Source of the DNA: Methylobacterium planeticum
GTDB taxonomy: Bacteria > Pseudomonadota > Alphaproteobacteria > Rhizobiales > Beijerinckiaceae
NCBI RefSeq assembly: GCF_008806345.1
Contig: NZ_VZZJ01000025.1
Span: forward strand, 1 to 64,000
DNA: 64,000 bases
Direction of reading: 5' to 3'
Numbering within the stretch: position 1 is the stretch's first letter; each line of letters begins with the position of its first letter. The notes beneath the pieces are model-generated. The model made no database searches and had not been told where the DNA came from. It was given only the letters and a program-made list of their open reading frames with translations. Shown one piece after another: positions 17,816 through 30,058 of the stretch. The translations under genes were made by a program, and so were the position numbers.

Positions 17816-19267
17816 ATGTTCGGTAGACGGCACGGCGCGTCGGCCGCCTCCGCCCCCTCGCCGCTCCCGGCCCCCGCGCCGGCGGCGCAGGCGAAAGCCG
17901 CTCCGGTCCTGATGCAGGAGAGCGCCGCCCCGCGGCGGATCGAGCCCGTAGCGATCGCCCAGGAGACCCAGCGCTCCGAGGATTACTACCGCACGAAGAG
18001 CATGATCTTCGGGGCCCTGATCGAGGCCATCGACCTCGCGCAGCTCGCCCGCCTCGACGGCGACACCGCGCGCGAGGAGATCCGCGACATCGTCTCGGAG
18101 ATCATCGGCCTCAAGAACATCGTCCTGTCGATCGCCGAGCAGGAGGAACTCCTCGACGACATCTGCAACGACGTCCTCGGCTACGGCCCCCTCGAGCCCC
18201 TCCTCGCCCGCGACGACATCGCGGACGTGATGGTGAACGGCGCCAACCGCGCCTTCATCGAGGTGAACGGCAAGATCCAGCTCACCAATGTGCGGTTCCG
18301 CGACAACCAGCAATTGATGAACATCTGCCAGCGCATCGTCAGCCAGGTCGGCCGGCGGGTGGACGAGGCCTCGCCGATCTGCGACGCGCGCCTGCCCGAC
18401 GGCTCCCGCGTCAACGTGATCGCGCCGCCGCTCGCCATCGACGGCCCGGCGCTGACGATCCGCAAGTTCAAGAAGGACAAGCTCACCCTCGACCAGCTCG
18501 TGCGCTTCGGCGCGATCTCGCCGGAAGGCGCCGAGATCCTCAAGATCATCGGCAAGGTCCGCTGCAACGTGGTGATCTCGGGCGGCACGGGCTCGGGCAA
18601 GACCACCCTGCTGAACTGCCTCACGGCCTTCATCGAGCACGACGAGCGCATCATCACCTGCGAGGACGCGGCGGAGCTGCAACTGCAGCAGCCCCACGTG
18701 GTCCGCCTGGAGACGCGGCCGCCCAACATGGAGGGCCAGGGCCAGGTCACCATGCGCGACCTCGTCAAGAACTGCCTGCGCATGCGGCCCGAGCGCATCA
18801 TCGTCGGCGAGGTGCGCGGCCCGGAGGCCTTCGACCTGCTCCAGGCCATGAACACGGGCCACGACGGCTCGATGGGCACGCTGCACGCGAACTCCCCGCG
18901 CGAGTGCCTGTCGCGGATCGAATCGATGATCACGATGGGCGGCTTCACGCTGCCCTCGAAGACGCTGCGCGAGATGATCTGCGGCTCGATCGACGTCATC
19001 ATCCAGGCGACGCGCCTGCGCGACGGCTCGCGCCGCATCACCCACGTCACCGAGGTGCTCGGGATGGAGGGCGACGTCATCACCACGCAGGACCTGCTGC
19101 TCTACGACGTGCTCGGCGAGGACGCGCACGGCAAGCTCATCGGGCGCCACCGCTCGACGGGGGTGGGCCGCCCGCGGTTCTGGGAGCGCGCCCGCTACTA
19201 CGGCGAGGAAAACGCCCTCGCGGCCGCCCTCGACGCTGCGGCCGTCCTCACCGGGGCCGAGGCCTGA
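17816..19267 (+). CDS. cpaF: Pilus motor ATPase CpaF/TadA
   Basis: Cytoplasmic secretion ATPase that powers Tad pilus assembly. The 483-residue protein (from ATG 17816) has an N-terminal linker, then the VirB11/TadA core with Walker A SGGTGSGKTT (about residue 258), the Asp box, Walker B RIIVGEVRG and the His box GSMGTLHANS. ATG 17816 is preferred because GAGG is spaced 9 bp from it, whereas an in-frame ATG at 17807 abuts that site. Its stop overlaps the start of tadB as TGATG. Confidence 0.94.
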   Translation: MFGRRHGASAASAPSPLPAPAPAAQAKAAPVLMQESAAPRRIEPVAIAQETQRSEDYYRTKSMIFGALIEAIDLAQLARLDGDTAREEIRDIVSEIIGLKNIVLSIAEQEELLDDICNDVLGYGPLEPLLARDDIADVMVNGANRAFIEVNGKIQLTNVRFRDNQQLMNICQRIVSQVGRRVDEASPICDARLPDGSRVNVIAPPLAIDGPALTIRKFKKDKLTLDQLVRFGAISPEGAEILKIIGKVRCNVVISGGTGSGKTTLLNCLTAFIEHDERIITCEDAAELQLQQPHVVRLETRPPNMEGQGQVTMRDLVKNCLRMRPERIIVGEVRGPEAFDLLQAMNTGHDGSMGTLHANSPRECLSRIESMITMGGFTLPSKTLREMICGSIDVIIQATRLRDGSRRITHVTEVLGMEGDVITTQDLLLYDVLGEDAHGKLIGRHRSTGVGRPRFWERARYYGEENALAAALDAAAVLTGAEA

Positions 19268-20238
19268 TGGGCGCCCTCAACGTTCCGCTCGCCGCCGGCC
19301 TCGCGGCCGTGGCCGCGGGCGCCGTGGCCTACGCGGTCCTGCTGCCGCTGCTCTCGGGCGAGCGCCGGGCCGCCCAGCGCCTCAAGGCGGTGAGCGCCTC
19401 GGTCTCGGCCTCCGCCGCCCGCGGCGTCACGGTGAACCGGCGCGAGCAGGTGGCCAAGACCCTCAACGAGATCGAGGCCAAGGCCAAGGGCAAGAAGGTC
19501 TCCCTCGACCTGAAGATCACCCGCGCGGGCCTGAACTGGTCGACGCGGACCTACTACGCGGTCTCGGCACTCCTCGGCGCGGCCCTGGGATTCGTGATCT
19601 TCGCGCTCACCGAGAACCCGGTGGCCGGCGTCGGCGCGCTGTTCTCGGGCGGGATCGGCCTGCCGCTCTACCTCCTCGGCCGGCTGCGCAAGCGCCGCAT
19701 CGCCAAGTTCATCAAGGAGCTGCCGAACGCCGTCGACGTCATCGTGCGCGGCATCCGCTCCGGCATCCCGGTGGGCGATTGCTTCCGCATCGTCTCGCGC
19801 GAGGCCGAGGAGCCGGTGCGCAGCGAGTTCAGGAACGTGGTCGAGGCCCAGGCGCTGGGCCTCTCCCTCAACGAGGCGGTCGGGCGCCTGTTCGAGCGGG
19901 TGCCGGTGCCGGAGGTGAACTTCTTCGTCATCGTCATCAACATCCAGGCGCAGTCGGGCGGCAACCTGTCGGAGGCGCTCGGCAACCTGTCGCGGATCCT
20001 GCGCGAGCGCCGGAAGATGGCCGGCAAGGTCCAGGCGATGAGCATGGAGGCGAAGGCCTCGGGCGGCATCATCGCGGCCCTCCCCTTCGTGGTGACGGCG
20101 ATCACCTACCTGTCGAGCCCCGACTACATCTCGCTGCTCTGGACCACCGACATCGGCAGGATGGCGCTGGCCGGCTCCGCGATCTGGATGATGATCGGGG
20201 TCTTCACCATGAAGAAGATGATCAACTTCGACATCTGA
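19267..20238 (+). CDS. tadB: Tad inner-membrane platform protein TadB
   Basis: One of two GspF-like platform proteins under the Tad pilus, 323 residues. Membrane segments lie at about residues 8-28, 93-140 and two near the C-terminus (ASGGIIAALPFVVTAITYL and MALAGSAIWMMIGVF). The T2SSF domain is about 160-285, with ELPNAVDVIVRGIRSG. Translation is coupled to cpaF by a 1-bp overlap. Confidence 0.92.
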   Translation: MGALNVPLAAGLAAVAAGAVAYAVLLPLLSGERRAAQRLKAVSASVSASAARGVTVNRREQVAKTLNEIEAKAKGKKVSLDLKITRAGLNWSTRTYYAVSALLGAALGFVIFALTENPVAGVGALFSGGIGLPLYLLGRLRKRRIAKFIKELPNAVDVIVRGIRSGIPVGDCFRIVSREAEEPVRSEFRNVVEAQALGLSLNEAVGRLFERVPVPEVNFFVIVINIQAQSGGNLSEALGNLSRILRERRKMAGKVQAMSMEAKASGGIIAALPFVVTAITYLSSPDYISLLWTTDIGRMALAGSAIWMMIGVFTMKKMINFDI

Positions 20239-20281
20239 CGGCCGAGGCGGACGGCGGAATTCGGGAGCCTGGTGCGGAACG

Positions 20282-21232
20282 ATGATCGAGAAGCTGATAG
20301 ATCCCCGCTTCCTCGGCGTGGCGCTCACGGGCGTCGCGGTGGCGGCGACGGCCTTCGCGGTGCTGCAGCCACTGATGGAGCCGGACCGCCTCGCCCAGCG
20401 GATGAAGCTCGTCAGCGACGAGCGCGAGGCGATGCGCCGGCGCGAGCGCGACCGCCTCGCCAAGAAAGTGAGCCTGCGCGTCGAGCCCAAGGCCTACATG
20501 AAGCGGGTCGTCGAGCAGTTCGACCTCACCCGCTGGCTCGGCACCGAGGCCGCCAAGCAGCAGCTGATGATGGCGGGCTACCGCGGCGCCGGCGCCGAGA
20601 CCGGCTTCCTGTTCTTCCGCCTGATCATGCCGGTGGCGCTGACCGTCGGCGCCGTGTTCTACCTCTTCGTGCTCGAGGTCCTCGACCAGTCGGTGATGAT
20701 CCGCCTCGGCCTCGTGATCCTGGCGACCTATCTCGGCATCAAGGCGCCCGAGCTCTACCTCATCAACAAGTCGAAGAAGCGCCAGGCCGAGGTGCGCCTC
20801 GCCTGGCCCGACGCCCTCGACCTGACCCTGATCTGCGTCGAATCCGGGATGGCCGTCGAGAACGCCTTCCGGCGGGTCTCCACCGAGGTCGCGGCGCAAT
20901 CCGTGGTGCTCGCCGAGGAGCTCGCCCTGATGACGGCGGAGCTGTCCTACCTGCCCGACCGCCGGTCGGCCTACGAGAACCTCGCTAACCGGATCGGGCT
21001 CGATTCCGTGAAGGCCGTGACGACGGCGCTGATCCAGGCGGAGCGCTACGGCACGCCGGTGGGCTCCGCCCTGCGGGTGCTGTCGCAGGAGAGCCGCGAC
21101 CAGCGCATGAACGAGGCCGAGAAGAAGGCCGCGGCCCTGCCCCCGAAGCTCACCGTCCCGATGATCCTGTTCTTCCTGCCGGTGCTGTTCGTCGCGATCC
21201 TGACCCCGGCCATCATCCAGATCGCCCGCTGA
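20282..21232 (+). CDS. tadC: Tad inner-membrane platform protein TadC
   Basis: Second GspF-like platform subunit, 316 residues, similar in plan to TadB: an N-terminal membrane helix, a pair of helices at about 110-160, the T2SSF domain (about 175-295, WPDALDLTLICVESGM) and a C-terminal helix (VPMILFFLPVLFVAILTPAII). Last plus-strand gene of the Tad operon here; tadE, tadF and tadG are not found in the window. Confidence 0.92.
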   Translation: MIEKLIDPRFLGVALTGVAVAATAFAVLQPLMEPDRLAQRMKLVSDEREAMRRRERDRLAKKVSLRVEPKAYMKRVVEQFDLTRWLGTEAAKQQLMMAGYRGAGAETGFLFFRLIMPVALTVGAVFYLFVLEVLDQSVMIRLGLVILATYLGIKAPELYLINKSKKRQAEVRLAWPDALDLTLICVESGMAVENAFRRVSTEVAAQSVVLAEELALMTAELSYLPDRRSAYENLANRIGLDSVKAVTTALIQAERYGTPVGSALRVLSQESRDQRMNEAEKKAAALPPKLTVPMILFFLPVLFVAILTPAIIQIAR

Positions 21233-21314
21233 GACGCGGCGAGGCGGAAGCGCCGGGGCGGGCCGGACGGTTCCCGGCGCGGGCCGCCTCGCGCCCCCGC
21301 GATCGGCCCCGTGC

Positions 21315-22220
21315 TCAGCCCCGCGGAGCCGGCCTGCGGGGCGACCTGTCGGCGCTCTGTCCGGCCTTCTGGGCGACGAAGGCCCGCAGGGCGGCCGCGT
21401 TGGCGCTGGCCTCTTCGGGCGGAAGCACCCGGCGCAGGATCGCCTCGGCCTCGGCGAAGTTGCCCTTGAGGCCGAGCACGAGGGCAAGGTTCTGGTGCAC
21501 CCGGGCATCGGCGCCGGGCTGCCCGGCGGCGAGCCGCAGGGTGGCCTCGGCCGGATCGAGCTGGCGGGCGAGCGCGTAGGAGAGGCCGAGATTGGACAGC
21601 ACGGCCGGCTCGTTCGGCCGGATCTTCAAGGCCGCGTCGTAGAAGCCCTGGGCCCGGGCGTGGTCGCCGAGCTGGTCGGCGACCGACCCCTGCGCCGAGA
21701 GCACGCGCCAATCCGGCTGGGCCGGGGTGTGGGCGTTCTGCAGAACCTCCGCGGCCTCCTGCAGCCGCCCGACCTCCGCCAGCGCCTTGCCGTAGGCGGC
21801 CAGTACCGCGGAGTTGCGGGCGTTGCGCAGGGCGGCCTGCTGCAGCACCGCCACGGCCTGGGTGAGCTGCCCGGTGGCCCGCAGGCCCTGCGCGTAGCGC
21901 ATCGCGATGCCGAGGTCGTTCGGCGATTCCGCGTATTTCGTCCCGAGCGCATCGACGTCGCGCCGGCTGATCCGGCGGGCGTCGCCGCCGCCCGAGCCGA
22001 GGCCGAACATCGAGGACAGGCCGGAGGTCAGCCCGGAGGAGGAGCCGGACGAGGGGCTGGAGCCGATCGAGCCCGTCGTCTCGGGGGAGCGCGATTGGCA
22101 GCCCGCGGCGACGAGGACGAGGAGCGTGGCGGCTCCGATCCGGGAGCGTCGCAGGGCACGGGATCCGCCGGCCGAGGCTCGCGCCGATCCCGCGGTGGCC
22201 ATCGCTCGCGCCGTGATCAT
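21315..22220 (-). CDS. tadD: TPR lipoprotein TadD
   Basis: TPR-containing lipoprotein needed for Tad pilus function, probably a pilotin-like partner of CpaC. The 301 residues have a lipoprotein signal ending VLVAAGC, a Ser/Gly-rich linker and at least four TPR units (about 90-280; YAQGLRATGQLTQAVAVL, LSNLGLSYALARQLDPAEAT). ATG 22220 follows GGAG at a good distance. It is encoded on the strand opposite the rest of the Tad genes and is convergent with tadC. Confidence 0.88.
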   Translation of the reverse strand: MITARAMATAGSARASAGGSRALRRSRIGAATLLVLVAAGCQSRSPETTGSIGSSPSSGSSSGLTSGLSSMFGLGSGGGDARRISRRDVDALGTKYAESPNDLGIAMRYAQGLRATGQLTQAVAVLQQAALRNARNSAVLAAYGKALAEVGRLQEAAEVLQNAHTPAQPDWRVLSAQGSVADQLGDHARAQGFYDAALKIRPNEPAVLSNLGLSYALARQLDPAEATLRLAAGQPGADARVHQNLALVLGLKGNFAEAEAILRRVLPPEEASANAAALRAFVAQKAGQSADRSPRRPAPRG

Positions 22221-22277
22221 GTTCCGCTCCGGAGGTGGACCCACGCTTCACGGGTCCGACCCGGCGGTGATAGAGCG

Positions 22278-22298
22278 TTAACCCTAACCCAGGGTTAA
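22278..22298. promoter_or_regulatory. Palindrome upstream of tadD
   Basis: TTAACCCT and AGGGTTAA flank five bases, 58 bp before the tadD ATG and between it and the divergent aminopeptidase gene. The TTAACC half-sites recall CtrA, but the spacing is wrong, so the binding protein is unknown. Confidence 0.35.
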
Positions 22299-22434
22299 GA
22301 ACCCGCTCGCCCGCCCCGACGCCGCCCGTCCCAGCCTCGCCCGGCCCTGCGCCGCACGGGCCGCTCGCGAGACGGCCGGGGCGGCGGGCGGACGGATCGT
22401 GACCCTCGCCTCCTCCGTATCCGGCATCCCGCGC

Positions 22435-23910
22435 ATGACCGCTTCTCCCCTCGCCCCGTCGCATCCGGGCCTCCTGCCCGCCGGCACCGACGCCATCCCG
22501 GTCCACGGCCTCGGGACCGCCGACTGGCCGGGGGCGCAGGCCGCCCTCACCGCGGCGCAGGCGGCCTATTGCGGGGCCGTCGACTTCTCCCCGAAGGCCG
22601 GGAGCCTCGCCCTCGTCCCGGCCGAGGACGGCCGCCTCGCGGCCGTCCTGTTCGGCCTCGGCGACACGGCGGGCGCCGCCTACGACCGGCTCCTGCCGGG
22701 CAAGCTCCCGGGCCTGCTGCCGCCGGGTCGCTATCGGCTCGCGGGCGCGGGGCTCGACCCCGCCGAGGCGGCCCTGGCCTGGCTTCTCGGCAGCTACCGC
22801 TTCGGGCGCTACCGGGCCGCCGGCCCGGATCGGCCGCGCCTCGTGGCGCCGGAGGGCGTCGACGCCGCCGAGATCGGCCGGATCGCCGCCGCGGTCGGCC
22901 TCGGCCGCGACCTCGTCAACACCCCGGCCAACGACCTCGGCCCCGCCGAGATCGAGGACGCCGCCCGTGCCCTCGCGGAGCGTCACGGCGCCGCCGTCGC
23001 GGTGGTCTCGGGCGAGGCGCTCGCCCGCGACTTTCCGCTGGTCCACGCGGTCGGCGCCGCCTCGCCCCGGGCCCCGCGCCTGATCGATCTGACCTGGGCC
23101 CCGAGGGAAGCGGCTCGTGAGCCGTCGGCTTCAGGGAACGCGACCGAGGACGGCGTGCCGACCGTGATCCTCGTCGGCAAGGGCGTCGCCTTCGACACGG
23201 GCGGCCTCGACATCAAGCCGTCCGCCGGCATGCTGCTGATGAAGAAGGACATGGGCGGCGCCGCCGCGGCCCTCGCCGCCGCCGAGATGGTGATGGGCGC
23301 CGGGCTGCGGCTGCGGCTGCGGGTCCTGATCCCGGCCGTCGAGAACGCGGTCTCGGGCAACGCCTTCCGCCCCGGCGACGTGCTGGCGAGCCGCGCCGGC
23401 CTCAGCGTCGAGATCGGCAACACCGACGCGGAGGGCCGCCTGATCCTGGCCGACGCCCTGGCGCTCGCGGATGCCGCCAGGCCCGACCTGCTCATCGACT
23501 TCGCGACGCTCACGGGCGCCGCCCGGGTCGCGCTCGGGCCGGATCTGCCGGCCTTCTTCACCGAGGACGAGGCGCTGGCGGGCGAGGTCGCGGCGGCCGG
23601 GCGCTCCGCCATCGATCCGGTCTGGCGCATGCCGCTCCACGCCCCCTACGCGAGCCTCCTCGAGTCCCGGGTCGCGGATCTCAACAACGTCGCGGGCGGC
23701 CCCTTCGCGGGGGCCATCACGGCGGCCCTGTTCCTGCGCCGCTTCGCGCCGCAGACCCGGGCGCATGTCCATTTCGACCTCTACGGCTGGAACCCCTCGG
23801 CGAAGCCCGGCCGCCCCGAGGGCGGCGAGGTCCAGACCGCGCGCCTCGTCTACGCCCTCCTGAAGGACCGCTACGGCGGCGGGCGGCGCGAGCCCCCGGC
23901 CGGCGGATGA
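22435..23910 (+). CDS. M17 leucyl aminopeptidase family protein
   Basis: Two-zinc cytosolic aminopeptidase, 491 residues from ATG 22435 (a GTG at 22399 would add twelve). The C-terminal catalytic domain has the Lys/Asp segment GKGVAFDTGGLDIKPS and the zinc signature NTDAEGRLILADALAL. The N-terminal domain is weakly conserved, as usual. It belongs to the alphaproteobacterial subgroup often annotated as leucyl aminopeptidase family rather than classical PepA. Confidence 0.9.
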   Translation: MTASPLAPSHPGLLPAGTDAIPVHGLGTADWPGAQAALTAAQAAYCGAVDFSPKAGSLALVPAEDGRLAAVLFGLGDTAGAAYDRLLPGKLPGLLPPGRYRLAGAGLDPAEAALAWLLGSYRFGRYRAAGPDRPRLVAPEGVDAAEIGRIAAAVGLGRDLVNTPANDLGPAEIEDAARALAERHGAAVAVVSGEALARDFPLVHAVGAASPRAPRLIDLTWAPREAAREPSASGNATEDGVPTVILVGKGVAFDTGGLDIKPSAGMLLMKKDMGGAAAALAAAEMVMGAGLRLRLRVLIPAVENAVSGNAFRPGDVLASRAGLSVEIGNTDAEGRLILADALALADAARPDLLIDFATLTGAARVALGPDLPAFFTEDEALAGEVAAAGRSAIDPVWRMPLHAPYASLLESRVADLNNVAGGPFAGAITAALFLRRFAPQTRAHVHFDLYGWNPSAKPGRPEGGEVQTARLVYALLKDRYGGGRREPPAGG

Positions 23911-23986
23911 GGTTCGGACGAAACGGCCCCGGCGCCTCCGCCCGCGGGCCGGGCCCCTCCCCTCGCACGGACCTGGACGGCCCCCG

Positions 23987-24418
23987 ATGGACGATGCGGT
24001 GATCCGCCCGATGCGCGACGGGGAGGCCGCCGCGGTGGTGGCGCTCTGGCACGCGGCCGGGGTGTCGCGGCCCTGGAACGACCCGGAGACGGACCTCGCC
24101 TTCGCGCGGCGGAGCCCGCACGCCCGTGTGCTCGTCGCCGCACGGGGCGACCGGATCGTCGCCACCGCCATGGTGGGGGAGGACGGGCACCGGGGCTGGG
24201 TCTACTACCTGGCCGTCGACCCGGAATGCCAGGGCGGCGGGCTCGGCGGGGCCATGATGGAGGCCGCGGAGACCTGGCTGCGGGGCCGCGGCGTCTGGAA
24301 GGTCCAGCTCCTCGTGCGCGCGGACAACGCGGCGGTCCGGCACTTCTACGAGCACCGGGGCTACCGCGACACCCGCACGGTCTGCTTCCAGAAGATCATC
24401 GGCGAGGCCGGCGCCTGA
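23987..24418 (+). CDS. GNAT-family N-acetyltransferase
   Basis: A 143-residue single-domain GNAT protein. The acetyl-CoA binding motif A is visible as VDPECQGGGLGGAMMEAA (about residues 78-95), and motif B near the end contains NAAVRHFYEHRGYRD. The length and start (MDDAVIRPMRDGEAAAV) resemble the YpeA-like group. The substrate is unknown. It lies 76 bp after the aminopeptidase gene on the same strand. Confidence 0.87.
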   Translation: MDDAVIRPMRDGEAAAVVALWHAAGVSRPWNDPETDLAFARRSPHARVLVAARGDRIVATAMVGEDGHRGWVYYLAVDPECQGGGLGGAMMEAAETWLRGRGVWKVQLLVRADNAAVRHFYEHRGYRDTRTVCFQKIIGEAGA

Positions 24419-24425
24419 GGCGCCG

Positions 24426-25598
24426 CTAGCCGCCGACGGGAAGTCCGGCCTCGATCAGGCGGGCCCAGAGCGAGGCGCCGTAGGGAGCGGCCGCGTCGTT
24501 GAAATCGTAGTCCGGGTGGTGCAGGCCGGCGCTGTCGCCGTTGCCCATGAAGATGTAGGCGCCCGGCCGGTGGGCCAGCATGTAGGAGAAATCCTCCGCC
24601 GCCATCAGGGGCGCGACGTCCCGGTCGACCTGCGTCTCCCCGACGATGCCCGCCGCCACGTCGGCCATGAAGGCGGCCTCCGCCGGATGGTTCTCGGTCA
24701 CCGGGTAGCTGCCGCTGTAATCGATCGTGCCGCTCGCCCCGAAGCCGGCGGCGACGTGGCCCACGATGGCGTCGATGCGCGTCCGCATGGCGTCCCGCAC
24801 CGCCTGCGACAGGGCCCGCATCGTGCCCCGCAGGGTGACGCTGTCGGGCAGGACGTTGAAGGCCTCGCCGGCCTCCAGGGCGCAGACCGAGACCACCGCC
24901 GATTGCAGCGGATCGACCGAGCGGGCGACGATCGTCTGGAGCGCCACGATGACGTGGCTCGCCACCAGCACGCTGTCCACCGCCAGCTGGGGGATCGCCG
25001 CGTGGCCGCCCCGGCCCCGGATCGTGATGGTGAAGCGGTCGGTCGAGGCCATGATCGGGCCGGGGCGGATCGCGAAGCGGCCCAGCGGCATCCCCGGGAT
25101 GTTGTGCAGGCCGTAGACGCTCTCGACGCCGAAGCGCTCCATCAGCCCGTCCTTGACCATCGCCTCGCCGCCGCCGCCGCCCTCCTCCGCGGGCTGGAAG
25201 ATCATCACGGCGGTGCCGTCGAAGTTGCGGGTCTCGGCGAGATACTTGGCGGCGCCGAGCAGCATCGCGGTGTGCCCGTCATGCCCGCAGGCGTGCATCT
25301 TCCCCGGCACCGTCGAGCGGTAGGGCAGGTCCCGCACCTCCTGGATCGGCAGCGCGTCCATGTCGGCGCGCAGGCCGATCGCCCGGTTGGAGGCGTGCCC
25401 GCGCCCGCGGATCAGCCCGACCACGCCGGTCCGGCCGATGCCGGTGGCGACCTCGTCGCAGCCGAAATCCCGGAGCTTGTCCGCCACGAACCCCGCCGTG
25501 CGCTCAACGTCGTAGAGCAGTTCCGGGTGGGCATGGAGATCGTGCCGCCACGCGGCGATCTCATCCGCGGCGGCGGCGATGCGGTCGATGACGGGCAT
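24426..25598 (-). CDS. M20-family amidohydrolase (hippurate hydrolase-like)
   Basis: A 390-residue dinuclear metallo-amidohydrolase of the M20D group (hippurate/IAA-amino-acid hydrolases). Metal-ligand segments are MHACGHDGHTAMLLGAA (about 100) and QPAEEGGGGGEAM (about 135), with a lid domain in the middle and DVAPLMAAEDFSYM near the end. It probably cleaves N-acyl amino acids; the exact substrate is not readable. It is convergent with the GNAT gene. Confidence 0.9.
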   Translation of the reverse strand: MPVIDRIAAAADEIAAWRHDLHAHPELLYDVERTAGFVADKLRDFGCDEVATGIGRTGVVGLIRGRGHASNRAIGLRADMDALPIQEVRDLPYRSTVPGKMHACGHDGHTAMLLGAAKYLAETRNFDGTAVMIFQPAEEGGGGGEAMVKDGLMERFGVESVYGLHNIPGMPLGRFAIRPGPIMASTDRFTITIRGRGGHAAIPQLAVDSVLVASHVIVALQTIVARSVDPLQSAVVSVCALEAGEAFNVLPDSVTLRGTMRALSQAVRDAMRTRIDAIVGHVAAGFGASGTIDYSGSYPVTENHPAEAAFMADVAAGIVGETQVDRDVAPLMAAEDFSYMLAHRPGAYIFMGNGDSAGLHHPDYDFNDAAAPYGASLWARLIEAGLPVGG

Positions 25599-25670
25599 GG
25601 ATCGGGCTCGCGGCAGGGGCGGAACGGCAGGCTCGGCCCCGGCCGAGCAAACAGGAGGCCAGGAGCGGGG

Positions 25671-26161
25671 TCAACGGCCGCGCTTATCGCGCCCGCTCCC
25701 CTGCATGGCGCGCATGGCCTGGTCGCTGCCCGGCGGCGCTCCCCCGCCCGCCCGCGGGGCGGCGGTGGCGAGGTCGTCGAGGATCGGGCAATCGGGACGG
25801 GCATCGCCGCAGCAATGCTCCGCGAGATTGCGGAGCGTGCGGGTCATGCCCTGCAATTCGGCGATGCGGCGCTCGAGGGCGGCGACGTGGTCGAGGGCGA
25901 TCGCCTTGACCCCCGCGCTCGCCCGGTCGCGGTCGCGCCAGAGGGCCAGGAGCTCGCCGATCGCCTCCACGGGGAAGCCGAGGTCGCGGGCGCGGCGGAT
26001 GAAGCGCAGGCTGTGCAGGTCGGATTCGGCGTAATGCCGGTAGCCGGCCCCGGTCCGCGCGGCCGGGGGCAGCAGGCCGATCTCCTCGTAGTATCGGATC
26101 ATCTTGGCCGAGACGCCGGTCAGGCGCGCCGCCTCGCCGATCGTGACCGGGAGGCCGGCGC

Positions 26162-26165
<4 letters not shown>
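25671..26165 (-). CDS. cueR: MerR-family copper-responsive regulator CueR
   Basis: A 164-residue MerR-type activator. The winged-helix N-terminus ([25 protein letters not shown]) is followed by a long dimerisation helix. The metal loop [13 protein letters not shown] keeps the two Cys seven residues apart that bind Cu(I) in CueR. GTG 26165 overlaps the copA stop as GTGA, so it is translated with copA and should autoregulate through the operator in front of copA. This frame continues open far into copA on the same strand, but only this 3' part is the gene. Confidence 0.9.
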
Positions 26166-28684
<2,519 letters not shown>

Positions 28685-28691
28685 GCCCACC

Positions 28692-28722
28692 CATGTGGGG
28701 CTTCCCATGATGGGAAGGTCAA
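28692..28722 (-). promoter_or_regulatory. CueR-type promoter/operator of copA-cueR
   Basis: On the minus strand a -35 element TTGACC (28722-28717) runs into the perfect 17-bp palindrome CTTCCCATCATGGGAAG (28717-28701), the usual CueR site form. The -10 would lie 19 bp after the -35, near 28697-28692 (CACATG, weak). A long spacer with the dyad inside it is the hallmark of MerR-family promoters. Confidence 0.75.
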
Positions 28723-28770
28723 GACCCCGAAGGATCGGGGATCGGGGATCGGGGATCGCGCCGGCCGGCC

Positions 28771-30042
28771 CTAGCGCGAAGCGCCCTCGTGCGCCGGCAG
28801 AGTCACCCGCACGGTCGTGCCCCCGTCGACGACGCTCTCGATCGCGAGCCGCCCGCGGTGGCGGTTGAGGGTGTGCTTGACGATGGCGAGGCCGAGGCCG
28901 GTGCCGCCCTGCTGGCGGCTCGAGGCCACGTCGACCCGGTAGAAGCGCTCGGTCAGGCGCGGGATGTGCTCGGGCGCGATGCCCCGCCCGTCATCCTGCA
29001 CGGTGAGCTCGATCTGCGCCGCCCCGCGCGGGCCCTCGGCGATGCGGGCGAGCCCGACCCGGACGGTGCCGCCGCCGTACTTCACGGCGTTCTCCACGAG
29101 GTTCTCGACGACGCGCATCAGCTCGTCCCGCTCGCCGAGGACCGGGAAGGCGCCGTCCTGCGCCTCGAGCCCGATCGCGACGCCGCGCTCGGTGGCGAGC
29201 GCGGCCTGGGTGTCCACCATCTGGCGGGCGATCTGGCCGAGATCGACCACCTGGGTCGGCACCACGTGCTCGCGCAGCTCGATCCGCGAGAGCGAGAGCA
29301 GATCGTCGATGAGCCGGGTCATGCGCTGGGCCTGGCTCAGCATGATCGCGAGGAAGCGCTCGCGGGCGGGGGCGTCGTTGCGGGCCGGTCCCTGCAGGGT
29401 CTCGATGAAGCCGAGGAGGGAGGCCAGCGGCGTGCGCAGCTCGTGGCTCGCATTGGCGACGAAATCGACCCGCATGGTCTCGAGGCGCCGGGCCGAGGTC
29501 AGGTCGCGCAGGTACAGGACGACGTTCGGCTGCCCGGTTCCGGGCGGGGCCGGGCCCCCGTCCGGCACCGGCATCGGCAGGGCGCCGATCTGCACCTCGA
29601 AGACGCGCTCGGTCGGGACCCGGGTGGCGTAGGCGGTCTTGAGGGGCTGGCCGCTGCGCAGCACCTCCTCGATGCCGTCGAGGACATCGGGGGCCCGCAG
29701 GGCGAAGGAGAGCGGGTGGCGCAGCTTCAGGCTCGGCAGCAGCGCCCGGGCGGCGGCGTTGGCCTCGATCACCACGGCCCGCCGGTCGATCAGGATGACC
29801 GGGTCGGGGATGTTGGCCAGCAGCGCCTCCGCGACCGCGTGGCGGTCGGGCCCGGCGACGCCCGCCTTCGGCCGCGGGGGCCCGGCGCCGCCGCGCCCGA
29901 GGAGCCCGGCCACCGGGATCGTCAGGAGCGCGACGGCGAGGAAGACGAGGTCGAACCCGGTGCGGATCAGCGCCAGGAGGGCCAGGGTCGCGGCCGCGAG
30001 GGCCGCCCCGGCCAGGGCCGATCGGCGGGCATCCGGCAGCAT
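28771..30042 (-). CDS. phoR: PhoR-like sensor histidine kinase
   Basis: Membrane histidine kinase of the phosphate-sensing type, 423 residues. Two closely spaced N-terminal membrane helices (about 8-50) are followed by a PAS domain ([20 protein letters not shown]), H-box [13 protein letters not shown] (His at about 199), N-box [13 protein letters not shown] and G-boxes [10 protein letters not shown] and [12 protein letters not shown]. No phoB or pst genes are adjacent, so the PhoR assignment rests on architecture only. Confidence 0.85.
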   Translation of the reverse strand: MLPDARRSALAGAALAAATLALLALIRTGFDLVFLAVALLTIPVAGLLGRGGAGPPRPKAGVAGPDRHAVAEALLANIPDPVILIDRRAVVIEANAAARALLPSLKLRHPLSFALRAPDVLDGIEEVLRSGQPLKTAYATRVPTERVFEVQIGALPMPVPDGGPAPPGTGQPNVVLYLRDLTSARRLETMRVDFVANASHELRTPLASLLGFIETLQGPARNDAPARERFLAIMLSQAQRMTRLIDDLLSLSRIELREHVVPTQVVDLGQIARQMVDTQAALATERGVAIGLEAQDGAFPVLGERDELMRVVENLVENAVKYGGGTVRVGLARIAEGPRGAAQIELTVQDDGRGIAPEHIPRLTERFYRVDVASSRQQGGTGLGLAIVKHTLNRHRGRLAIESVVDGGTTVRVTLPAHEGASR

Positions 30043-30058
30043 CGCGTCGGGCCTTCGG

